8,795 bases of DNA from Flavobacteriales bacterium (GTDB lineage: Bacteria; Bacteroidota; Bacteroidia; Flavobacteriales; Flavobacteriaceae): assembly GCA_003229235.1 (NCBI GenBank), contig QIIH01000051.1, positions 1 to 8,795 of the forward strand, written 5' to 3'. The notes below the pieces were generated by a model. That model saw nothing but the letters and a program-made list of their open reading frames with translations, was not told where the DNA came from and made no database searches. The translations under genes and the position numbers were made by a program. Below are positions 1 to 6,023 of the stretch, piece after piece (positions within the stretch are counted from its first letter, which is position 1; every line of letters starts with the position of its first letter).

Positions 1-174
1 GCGGCGACAGCCTATGATGCAACCCATGGTTTTTCTGACCAGTTTATCGTAGAACTCGAAGTGTTTAATAAAATTGTTGATCGTTTGCAATTAAAGAGCG
101 ACCCTAAGCATTTTTCTAAATTCCCGAATAACGAATTGGCTACAGTAAGTATCCATTATTTGACTGGGAAATAG
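1..174 (+). CDS. 3' end of an unrecognised protein (partial)
   Basis: This is an open frame from the left edge to a TAG stop at 172-174, giving 57 C-terminal residues that begin AATAYDATHGF and end SIHYLTGK. The start and most of the protein lie outside the window. I do not recognise the family: the tail is soluble-looking, with mixed charge, no membrane segment and no clear motif. The frame stays open over the whole available length, and its stop lies only 4 bp from the stop of folD on the other strand. That tight convergence is typical of two real genes. No terminator hairpin is visible between them. Confidence 0.65.
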   Translation, partial: AATAYDATHGFSDQFIVELEVFNKIVDRLQLKSDPKHFSKFPNNELATVSIHYLTGK

Positions 175-178
175 CGAC

Positions 179-1057
179 TTAATTAGATCGTCGTTCTCGT
201 GCCAGCAAGGTGTTTTTAAGTAACATGGCAATAGTCATTGGTCCTACTCCACCTGGGACAGGTGTAATAAAAGAAGCTTTTTTGCTCACCTCATCGAAAG
301 CCACATCTCCTTTAATCACATAGCCTTTAGGATGACTGGCGTCTGGCACACGGGTAATTCCAACATCGATTATTACTACTCCGTCTTTTACCATATCGGC
401 TTTAACAAACTCGGGCACCCCCAAAGCAGAAATTACGATGTCTGCTTCGCGTAAATAAGCCTCCAAATTCTGAGTACGACTGTGTGTAAGCGTTACTGTT
501 GAGTTTCCGGGATTTCCTTTCTGACTCATTAAAATACTCATGGGACGCCCTACTATATGACTACGGCCAATAACAACAGTATGCTTTCCTTGCGTATCGA
601 CATTATTACGTCTTAAAAGTTCGATGATACCATATGGTGTGGCCGGAATAAAACTTTCCATATCCAACGCCATACGGCCAAAATTTGTGGGATGAAAACC
701 GTCTACATCTTTATCGGGATCGACAGCCAATAATACTTTTTGTTCGTCTATGTGTTTAGGCAAAGGTAATTGTACAATGTATCCGTCAATGGCGTCATTA
801 TTGTTTAAACCCTCTACTGTTTTTAATAGATCGGCTTCACTAGTGCTCGCCGGAAGTTTAACCAATGTAGAATCAAAACCAATACGCTCACAGGCTCTTA
901 CTTTGCTACCAACGTAGGTTAAACTCGCACCATCTTCTCCCACTAACACAGCTGCTAAGTGAGGTACGCGCTCGCCCTTAGATATCATTTTATCTACCTC
1001 GGCCTTAATCTCCTCTTTAATATCGTTGCTAACTTGTTTACCGTCTAATAGGGTCAT
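179..1057 (-). CDS. folD: Bifunctional methylenetetrahydrofolate dehydrogenase / methenyltetrahydrofolate cyclohydrolase
   Basis: FolD (292 aa, the usual full length) interconverts 5,10-methylene-, 5,10-methenyl- and 10-formyl-tetrahydrofolate in the cytoplasm, supplying one-carbon units for purines and formyl-methionine. The N-terminal catalytic domain has the YVGSK motif (Tyr48, Lys52), VQLPLP (Gln96) and DVDGFHP (Asp119), matching the known E. coli active-site Tyr50, Lys54, Gln98 and Asp121. The Rossmann cofactor domain has the motif VVIGRSHIVGRP at about 161-172, and the family signature PGGVGPMT is at 268-275. The ATG start gives the conserved N-terminus MTLLDGKQVS. It follows ffh on the same strand after 23 bp and has no strong Shine-Dalgarno, so it is probably cotranscribed with ffh. 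The stop is 4 bp from a convergent gene. Nothing looks degraded. Confidence 0.97.
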   Translation of the reverse strand: MTLLDGKQVSNDIKEEIKAEVDKMISKGERVPHLAAVLVGEDGASLTYVGSKVRACERIGFDSTLVKLPASTSEADLLKTVEGLNNNDAIDGYIVQLPLPKHIDEQKVLLAVDPDKDVDGFHPTNFGRMALDMESFIPATPYGIIELLRRNNVDTQGKHTVVIGRSHIVGRPMSILMSQKGNPGNSTVTLTHSRTQNLEAYLREADIVISALGVPEFVKADMVKDGVVIIDVGITRVPDASHPKGYVIKGDVAFDEVSKKASFITPVPGGVGPMTIAMLLKNTLLARERRSN

Positions 1058-1080
1058 CTGATTGCGATTTAATACATTGA

Positions 1081-2409
1081 CTATTTCTGATTACTCAGCA
1101 TTTGCATCATTTTACGGCCTCCACCGCCTTGCATCATCTTCATCATTTTACTCATCTGATTAAACTGTTTTAAGAGCTGATTTATTTGCTGAACTGTAGT
1201 ACCACTCCCTTTGCCAATTCGTTTTTTGCGACTCGCATTAATTACAGACGGATTGCTACGTTCGTCTGGAGTCATTGAATGAATTATTGCTTCAATATGC
1301 TTAAAAGCATCATCGTCTATATCCATTCCTTTTAATGCCTTACCGGCACCTGGTATCATTCCAATGAGGTCTTTCATATTCCCCATTTTTTTAACCTGCT
1401 GAATCTGTTTTAAAAAATCGTCAAAGCCAAACTGATTTTTGGCAATTTTCTTTTGAAGTTTTCTGGCTTCCTCTTCGTCAAACTGCTCTTGAGCACGTTC
1501 TACTAGAGATACCACATCTCCCATTCCGAGAATACGATCTGCCATACGTGAAGGATAGAATACATCTAAAGCCTCCATTTTTTCGCCAGTACCAATAAAC
1601 TTGATCGGTTTGTTTACAACACTTTTAATCGAGATTGCCGCTCCCCCACGAGTATCACCATCGAGTTTGGTAAGAATTACCCCGTCGAAGTTAAGCTTGT
1701 CATTAAACGCCTTGGCAGTATTTACAGCATCTTGCCCCGTCATAGAATCTACTACAAACAAGGTTTCTTCTGGTTTAATTGCCTTATGAATATTGGCAAT
1801 CTCTTTCATCATCAATTCGTCTACAGCCAAACGTCCGGCGGTATCGACAATTACTACATTAAAGTTATTGCTTTTGGCATATGCAAGGGCAGCTGTGGCA
1901 ATTGCTACGGGGTCGTTATTGCCACGATCGCTAAAAACTTCTACCCCAATTTGCTCACCTACTATGTGCAGTTGATCTATTGCCGCGGGACGGTACACAT
2001 CACATGCGACGAGTAAAGGGTTTTTTGATTTTTTTGTTTTTAAATAATTTGCGAGTTTACCCGAGAAGGTAGTTTTACCACTTCCTTGCAAACCTGACAT
2101 TAAAATAACAGAGGGATTTCCGCTTAAATTAATTCCGGCAGCATCGCCACCCATAAGCTCGGTAAGCTCATCTTTAACAATCTTTACCATTAACTGGCTT
2201 GGCTGTAAGGATGTTAAAACATTCTGCCCCAAGGCTTTTTCTTTTACCGTATTAGTAAAATCCTTGGCAATCTTATAGTTTACATCGGCATCTAATAAAG
2301 CGCGTCGTACTTCTTTTAAAGTCTCAGCTACATTTACCTCTGTAATGCTACCGTGACCTTTAAGAACGTGTAATGCTTTATCTAACTTATCGCTTAAATT
2401 ATCGAACAT
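1081..2409 (-). CDS. ffh: Signal recognition particle protein, SRP54-type GTPase
   Basis: Ffh binds 4.5S RNA and signal sequences of nascent chains, and with its receptor FtsY delivers ribosomes to the Sec translocon. The protein is complete (442 aa). It has a helical N domain (about 1-85) and a GTPase G domain with the P-loop GLQGSGKTT (106-114), DVYRPAA (137-143), DTAGR (189-193), TKLD (247-250) and GDTRGG (251-256). A C-terminal M domain (about 300-442) follows, with the RNA-binding signature SRKKRIGKGSG (393-403) and a methionine-rich tail (MSKMMKMMQGGGG) that fits signal-peptide binding. The start is supported by the typical N-terminus MFDNLSDKL and by an AGGAG sequence about 7 nt upstream, unusual for this phylum. 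It is the first gene of an apparent ffh-folD operon, with its own candidate promoter just upstream. Confidence 0.98.
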   Translation of the reverse strand: MFDNLSDKLDKALHVLKGHGSITEVNVAETLKEVRRALLDADVNYKIAKDFTNTVKEKALGQNVLTSLQPSQLMVKIVKDELTELMGGDAAGINLSGNPSVILMSGLQGSGKTTFSGKLANYLKTKKSKNPLLVACDVYRPAAIDQLHIVGEQIGVEVFSDRGNNDPVAIATAALAYAKSNNFNVVIVDTAGRLAVDELMMKEIANIHKAIKPEETLFVVDSMTGQDAVNTAKAFNDKLNFDGVILTKLDGDTRGGAAISIKSVVNKPIKFIGTGEKMEALDVFYPSRMADRILGMGDVVSLVERAQEQFDEEEARKLQKKIAKNQFGFDDFLKQIQQVKKMGNMKDLIGMIPGAGKALKGMDIDDDAFKHIEAIIHSMTPDERSNPSVINASRKKRIGKGSGTTVQQINQLLKQFNQMSKMMKMMQGGGGRKMMQMLSNQK

Positions 2410-2414
2410 GTGTA

Positions 2415-2433
2415 CTCCTAAATTTTATAGGAG
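2415..2433 (-). promoter_or_regulatory. Hairpin containing the ffh ribosome binding site
   Basis: On the minus strand the sequence reads CTCCTA, then TAAAATT, then TAGGAG: a perfect 6-bp inverted repeat around a 7-nt loop. The TAGGAG arm is the Shine-Dalgarno-like element, with the ffh ATG 5 nt past the arm. Folding would pair the ribosome binding site with the CTCCTA arm, which would lie almost at the 5' end of the transcript if the candidate promoter next to it is correct. The repeat is seen directly. Any effect on translation is inference. Confidence 0.45.
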
Positions 2434-2434
2434 G

Positions 2435-2442
2435 CGAAGATA
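2435..2442 (-). promoter_or_regulatory. Candidate Bacteroidota -7 promoter element of ffh-folD
   Basis: The minus strand reads TATCTTCG, which matches the Bacteroidota -7 consensus TAnnTTTG in all but one base. It sits 25 bp upstream of the ffh ATG. The -33 TTG element expected about 19 bp further upstream would fall inside the terminator stem, and there only an imperfect TGG is seen. The call therefore rests on the -7 element and on position between a terminator and a start codon. Confidence 0.4.
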
Positions 2443-2449
2443 CGAATTA

Positions 2450-2485
2450 CGAAAACCTAATCCATAGAAATGGATTAGGTTTTCG
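2450..2485 (-). terminator. Perfect 15-bp stem-loop terminator, possibly bidirectional
   Basis: The plus strand reads CGAAAACCTAATCCA, a 6-nt loop TAGAAA, then TGGATTAGGTTTTCG, so the two 15-nt arms are exact complements. Each strand carries a run of T at the end of the second arm and a run of A at the start of the first, the A/T-flanked palindrome common for terminators in Flavobacteria. It lies downstream of the minus-strand lipoprotein gene and just before the ffh promoter, so its most likely job is to separate lipoprotein transcripts from ffh-folD. No long T tract follows the stem, so the terminating T run would be the paired TTTT. Confidence 0.75.
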
Positions 2486-2486
2486 A

Positions 2487-2598
2487 AGTCTTGAGTACAT
2501 AGTAATTAGTATTTAGTATCTATTGATTGGTATTTTGAATCAGGACTCAAGACTCAGGACTCAGGACTCAAGACTCAAGACTCAAGACTCAAGACTAA
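2487..2598. repeat. Array of 16 phased heptamers in the 3' UTR of the lipoprotein gene
   Basis: The whole stretch divides into sixteen 7-nt units in one register. On the plus strand they run agtcttg, agtacat, agtaatt, agtattt, agtatct, attgatt, ggtattt, tgaatca, and then eight units of the type (a/g)gactca, the last being agactaa. The first half is degenerate around agtattt. The second half (about 2540-2595) is almost exact, with only an a/g alternation. The outer ends are inverted: agtcttgagt at 2487-2496 is the reverse complement of actcaagact at 2587-2596. The array starts 1 bp after the terminator stem and ends 8 bp from the stop codon of the neighbouring lipoprotein gene. No open frame crosses it. 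Confidence 0.85.
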
Positions 2599-2606
2599 TC
2601 ATACGT

Positions 2607-3671
2607 TTATTCACAAAACTCGGCTAGGATTGTAATCTCTGTAACACTCCAGCTAGCATCACTGCTGTCTGTAATACGCACATAAATTGTTTGTGCGTTT
2701 ACAATATTTGTATAGCCATTTTGAGGTAATTCGGCCGTATTTGCCATTGCGCCCTCAAGCGTTTCAAAATAGGTAAAAGTGTATTCGGTAACTGGTTGCC
2801 CTGTAATTAGCCCAATACAATAGCTGTAATCTTCAAAAATAAAATTAGCAGTGTCTGAGCCTTCTTCGTCTTCGCAAACCTTAAAGAACAGTGTAGTACA
2901 GTATATTTCTGGTGGGCATTTTTTAAAAAGATCGTAGCGATAACCATCGTTCTCGATTGATAAAAAAGTGTCAGAAAAACCTGTGACAATCCAATCTCTA
3001 TTCCAATGCTCCTCTAATGTCTCGTCTGGAGACTCAAAGTTGATATTTACATGTAGTTGATTAGCTATAAAATAAAAAATGAATGTCCCTGGAGAACCTA
3101 TCCCATCTTTGTAATAAACCATATTGTTAACACCTGTGTTTTCGAAAACCGTAAATTCGTAAATGTCTGGCTCATCACCTTCAATAGCATGAACCTCCCA
3201 ACCACATTCTACAAAATCTTGAATTCTATTTCCTAAAATCACTGCTTGAATCTCTGTAATACAAGATTGTATGGCCTCAGCCAGTTGGTCTTTATTTTCT
3301 ATTAAAAACTCGCTTCCATCGTCTAATATAGTCTCAATTGGGAAACTAATTCCGACAGAATAACCTTCTGAAATACCGGCTAAAAACTGCCAAAAACTAA
3401 GATCGCTACTAACCCCTTGCGCATATACAAACTCGTCGAATTCGTCATAAACATATACATTAAACGCATAAATAAAGTTGATGCAAGTAACACTAGAACT
3501 CTCCGTCTCATCCCCGGTTATCTGAGTGAGAAACAAAAATAACTCCGATTCTTCTGGAATTAACTCAGATGTTGCAATAGGATCAATTTCTAAGGTGTCG
3601 TTAACACAACTAAGACTGCTTAAACTAATAAATACAACTACAAAAACTCGAAAAATAAGGTTCAATTTCAT
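2607..3671 (-). CDS. Predicted three-domain lipoprotein of unknown function
   Basis: This 354-aa acidic protein has a hydrophobic signal peptide (1-21) ending SSLSC, with the likely lipidated Cys22. The lipobox has Ser rather than Leu at -3, so it is not ideal. Three regions follow. Residues 63-137 form a cysteine-bracketed segment (CINFIY ... SFPIETILDDG ... ENKDQL ... SC) that also occurs in the adjacent lipoprotein. Residues about 156-252 (CGWEV ... NRDWIV ... LFKKC) look like a small beta-rich domain. Residues about 258-354 (VCEDEEG ... YFETLEGA ... YTNIVNAQTIYVRI) resemble one degenerate copy of the repeat found in large flavobacterial gliding/adhesin surface proteins. The last residues are FCE. 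It lies downstream of the 220-aa lipoprotein with a 155-bp gap and ends in the heptamer array. I do not know its function. A surface-displayed binding protein is the best guess. Confidence 0.88.
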   Translation of the reverse strand: MKLNLIFRVFVVVFISLSSLSCVNDTLEIDPIATSELIPEESELFLFLTQITGDETESSSVTCINFIYAFNVYVYDEFDEFVYAQGVSSDLSFWQFLAGISEGYSVGISFPIETILDDGSEFLIENKDQLAEAIQSCITEIQAVILGNRIQDFVECGWEVHAIEGDEPDIYEFTVFENTGVNNMVYYKDGIGSPGTFIFYFIANQLHVNINFESPDETLEEHWNRDWIVTGFSDTFLSIENDGYRYDLFKKCPPEIYCTTLFFKVCEDEEGSDTANFIFEDYSYCIGLITGQPVTEYTFTYFETLEGAMANTAELPQNGYTNIVNAQTIYVRITDSSDASWSVTEITILAEFCE

Positions 3672-3826
3672 GATGATTCATTTATTTATAGACCAATAAA
3701 AATAAAATGGTTGCTTTAATGGAGTTCAAATTTTTGGTCGTTAGATTGAATACTAGAGAGTGTATCAAAAGTCGTTCCAGAGTTAAAGTTTAAACCAATT
3801 AACATTTAGAAACAGCTTAGAATCCG
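3672..3826. other. Spacer between the two lipoprotein genes
   Basis: These 155 bp hold no plausible gene. There is a widely spaced inverted repeat, gaccaa (3691-3696) and ttggtc (3734-3739), about 40 bp upstream of the ATG of the 354-aa lipoprotein. No clear TTG/TAnnTTTG promoter pair and no terminator stem is visible on the minus strand. The downstream gene could have its own weak promoter here or be read through from the upstream lipoprotein gene. Confidence 0.5.
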
Positions 3827-4489
3827 TTATTCACAGAGAGGGATATTACCCTGAGCAACACTCTTAAATTCTGAATTGTTCGAGATTTGGATAAGATCTC
3901 CGCCATTCACATCAACATAAATTGGGTAATTCATAGAAGCTGTTGTACCTGGGTAAAGCGTATCGATATAAAGAAACATGTCCTGCTCGTTAGCTACACT
4001 TATGGTCTCAAAACTGGAAGTCTCTGAATAAAAAAGCGCCATAGTCATGGGGAAAATTGCATCAATACAACTTACACTTTCGTCATATAAAGCTCCCGTT
4101 GCACATAAATTACGCAAGGCAGAAAAAGACTCTTCTGATTCAATAAAAGCGGTGTCGTAATCACTCATGGTAATATTGAGTGGATATATTAGATCGATAA
4201 CATCTGTCTCTTCCAAAAAATACAAATCTTCTTGATTCTCGTATTCTCGATAATAGCCATTCACATAGCAAGCGTAGGGAAAATCTATGCTAAAACAAGA
4301 AGAGCGATCTATCATATCATCAAACCCAGCATAATGTGAGGTAATGCTTTGCATTAATGATTTATAAAGATCATCGTCTGAGAAAGCCTCGTCATTTTGC
4401 TCATCAATGAGCGTAGTCTCTTCTTTTTGACAACTAGTCAAAAACAGCGAGATAATAAAAATCAAATAAATGGACCTAAGTATCATCAC
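3827..4489 (-). CDS. Predicted surface lipoprotein with two cysteine-bracketed repeats
   Basis: This is a 220-aa protein of unknown function. A hydrophobic signal peptide ends in the canonical lipobox LTSC (Cys20). The next residues, QKEE, resemble the lipoprotein export signal (K/A plus acidic pair at +2 to +6) described in Capnocytophaga and related Bacteroidota, so surface display is likely. The mature part appears to be a tandem of two segments. Cys65-Cys129 contains CFSIDFPY, YPLNITMSDY and ESEESF. Cys141-Cys219 contains CIDAIFP, NYPIYVDVNGG and NNSEF. Both resemble residues 63-137 of the neighbouring lipoprotein, and both proteins end in Cys-Glu. There are two adjacent ATGs at the start (4487-4489 and 4484-4486), and either could be used. 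It is divergent from the sigma factor gene, 67 bp away, which suggests a link to that signalling operon. Confidence 0.88.
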   Translation of the reverse strand: MMILRSIYLIFIISLFLTSCQKEETTLIDEQNDEAFSDDDLYKSLMQSITSHYAGFDDMIDRSSCFSIDFPYACYVNGYYREYENQEDLYFLEETDVIDLIYPLNITMSDYDTAFIESEESFSALRNLCATGALYDESVSCIDAIFPMTMALFYSETSSFETISVANEQDMFLYIDTLYPGTTASMNYPIYVDVNGGDLIQISNNSEFKSVAQGNIPLCE

Positions 4490-4556
4490 TAATAAAACAA
4501 TTATGCGCTAATAATTCCTACTAAATTTATATGATTATATTTATAACTCCTAAACT
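4490..4556. promoter_or_regulatory. Divergent promoter region between lipoprotein and sigma factor genes
   Basis: These 67 very AT-rich base pairs separate two divergent start codons, so both transcripts must begin here or inside the opposite gene. On the plus strand TATATTTA at 4536-4543 differs from the -7 consensus TAnnTTTG only at the last base and lies 13 bp from the sigma factor ATG, but no TTG is found at the expected -33 distance. No convincing element could be picked for the minus strand. One or both promoters may be read by the ECF sigma factor itself, which would explain the poor match to the housekeeping consensus. Confidence 0.45.
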
Positions 4557-5072
4557 ATGAGCAAATCCTTATTTAAAAATGTGTGTGACAAAGTTGTATT
4601 TGAGCGGCTCTATACTCAGCACGCAAAGAACTTACACAACTTTTTATATTATAAATTTGGCGAATCAATTAACCCAGAAGATAAGGTGCAAGATGCCTAT
4701 ATTAAGCTTTGGGAAAAATGCAAAGATGTAACCATTGAGAAAGCCAAGAGCTTTCTTTTTACAGTCGCCAATAATAAAACGCTCAACGTAATTAAACACA
4801 ATAAGGTTGTTCTTAAATACAACCAAAATCCCGTTAAAAACTACACTAACGAGACTCCAGAATTTTTATTAGAAGAAAGCGAATTTATGCACCGTTTTAA
4901 AGCCGCACTGGAGGGTTTACCCGAAGGCCAACGTATTGCCTTTATGATGAATCGCGTAGAGGGTAAAAGGCATAAAGAGATTGCAGATATTTTGGGGATT
5001 TCGCGCAAGGCTGTAGAAAAAAGAATCTACACAGCCTTAGCAAAATTGAGAGAGCAAATAAAAGAATTGTAA
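4557..5072 (+). CDS. ECF-family RNA polymerase sigma factor, FecI-like
   Basis: This 171-aa protein has the size and two-domain layout of extracytoplasmic-function sigma factors. Region 2 (about 14-82) contains FERLYTQHAKNLHNFLYYKF and then EDKVQDAYIKLWEK, the core-polymerase and -10 binding segment. Region 4 (about 106-170) contains LPEGQRIAFMMNRVEGKRHKEIA and the helix-turn-helix GISRKAVEKRIYTALAKLR, which would read the -35 element. It is followed by fecR-like and TonB-receptor genes on the same strand, the standard order for cell-surface signalling, so it is probably held inactive by the FecR protein until the receptor is engaged. Its targets probably include this operon and perhaps the divergent lipoproteins (inference). 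No clear Shine-Dalgarno precedes the ATG, as is common in this phylum. Confidence 0.95.
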   Translation: MSKSLFKNVCDKVVFERLYTQHAKNLHNFLYYKFGESINPEDKVQDAYIKLWEKCKDVTIEKAKSFLFTVANNKTLNVIKHNKVVLKYNQNPVKNYTNETPEFLLEESEFMHRFKAALEGLPEGQRIAFMMNRVEGKRHKEIADILGISRKAVEKRIYTALAKLREQIKEL

Positions 5073-5124
5073 GCTCGCAGTAGGAATAATGATTAACCAG
5101 TTGTTTTATAAGTGACAAATTAAT

Positions 5125-6021
5125 ATGAAAGAGAAAAATTTGTATGATAGTTGGTTAGATCATAGCTTGAGTGAAGAAGAGCGTGAATCGTTGCAAAACG
5201 ATGAACAATTTCTTGTATTCGAAAAAATTACCCAAGCTGCACAATACTTTCGTTCGCCAGAATTAGACGTTTCCTCAAGTTACGATCGCCTCCTATCTGA
5301 TTTAGAATCTAAAAATAAAATCACCTCTTGGCGTACGTATGCAGCTAGTATTGCAGCTATATTGATGATAGGTTTTTTGACCTACACTACTGTTTTTTCA
5401 GAACAGCCTAGCAACTATTCATCTCAAATAGGCGAAAAACTTGCGATAGAATTACCGTTAAAATCAAGAGTTCAATTAAACGCAGGAGCCAGTTTATCTT
5501 ACGACAAAACAATCTGGAAAAAAAGCAGAGAAGTAACCTTGCAAGGTGAAGCCTTTTTTGACGTAACGCCTGGCGCCTCTTTTAAAGTGACCACTACAGA
5601 TGCTATTATTGTGGTTACTGGAACAAAATTTAATGTTGCGCAGCACGAAGATTATCTCACTGTAGCCTGTTACGAAGGCAGCATTGCGGTACAAATAGGC
5701 AACATGAGCTATTCATTAGAAAAGGGACAACAAATCACGCTCATCAATAGTAAACTTGAGCACGAAAATGTGGCAATCCCTAATCCGAGTTGGATTAATA
5801 ACAAATCTTATTTTAAAAGCACCCCTCTTACTTTTATTCTCGACGAGCTGGCAAGGCAATATGAGCTGGACTTAGAGACAGATTCCGTTGATAAAAGTGT
5901 TATTTTTACTGGAAGTTTTACGCACGAAAACCTTGATACAGCCCTACAATCAATTTCGATTCCATTGAAATTATCGTATACTATCGAAGGTACCAAAGTA
6001 CGTCTGGTAAAAGAGAATTAG
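5125..6021 (+). CDS. FecR-family anti-sigma factor / sigma regulator
   Basis: This 298-aa inner-membrane protein carries the signal from an outer-membrane receptor to the ECF sigma factor. The short cytoplasmic part (1-70; LYDSWLDHSLSEEER at 6-20) would bind the sigma factor. A single membrane helix lies at about 71-90. The periplasmic FecR core (about 101-193) contains IELPLKSRVQLNAGASLSY, VTLQGEAFFDV, VTGTKFNV and ACYEGSIAV, all typical of the family. The C-terminal domain (about 229-296; YFKSTPLTFILDELARQY ... FTGSFTHENLDTALQSIS) is the STN-like DUF4974 domain usual for Bacteroidota FecR proteins and the probable contact for the receptor. It starts 52 bp after the sigma gene, and its TAG stop shares one base with the GTG start of the receptor gene. 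Confidence 0.95.
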   Translation: MKEKNLYDSWLDHSLSEEERESLQNDEQFLVFEKITQAAQYFRSPELDVSSSYDRLLSDLESKNKITSWRTYAASIAAILMIGFLTYTTVFSEQPSNYSSQIGEKLAIELPLKSRVQLNAGASLSYDKTIWKKSREVTLQGEAFFDVTPGASFKVTTTDAIIVVTGTKFNVAQHEDYLTVACYEGSIAVQIGNMSYSLEKGQQITLINSKLEHENVAIPNPSWINNKSYFKSTPLTFILDELARQYELDLETDSVDKSVIFTGSFTHENLDTALQSISIPLKLSYTIEGTKVRLVKEN

Positions 6022-6023
6022 TG
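6019..6023 (+). promoter_or_regulatory. Overlapping stop/start (TAGTG) joining fecR-like and receptor genes
   Basis: The TAG stop of the FecR gene (6019-6021) and the GTG start of the receptor gene (6021-6023) share the G. No ATG in the receptor frame lies near, and the GTG start gives a good signal peptide, so the start is well supported. This arrangement favours translation of the receptor by ribosomes that have just ended FecR, tying the amounts of the two proteins together (inference). Confidence 0.7.

Noticed and set aside
1601..2016. Three plus-strand open frames of 60-94 codons opposite ffh
   Set aside because: They lie wholly inside the conserved GTPase domain of ffh on the other strand, have no family resemblance, and are explained as antisense shadows.
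2487..2598. CRISPR-like or transposon-like reading of the repeat region
   Set aside because: Units are only 7 nt and contiguous, with no spacers. There is no transposase and no visible target-site duplication, so a tandem heptamer array fits better.
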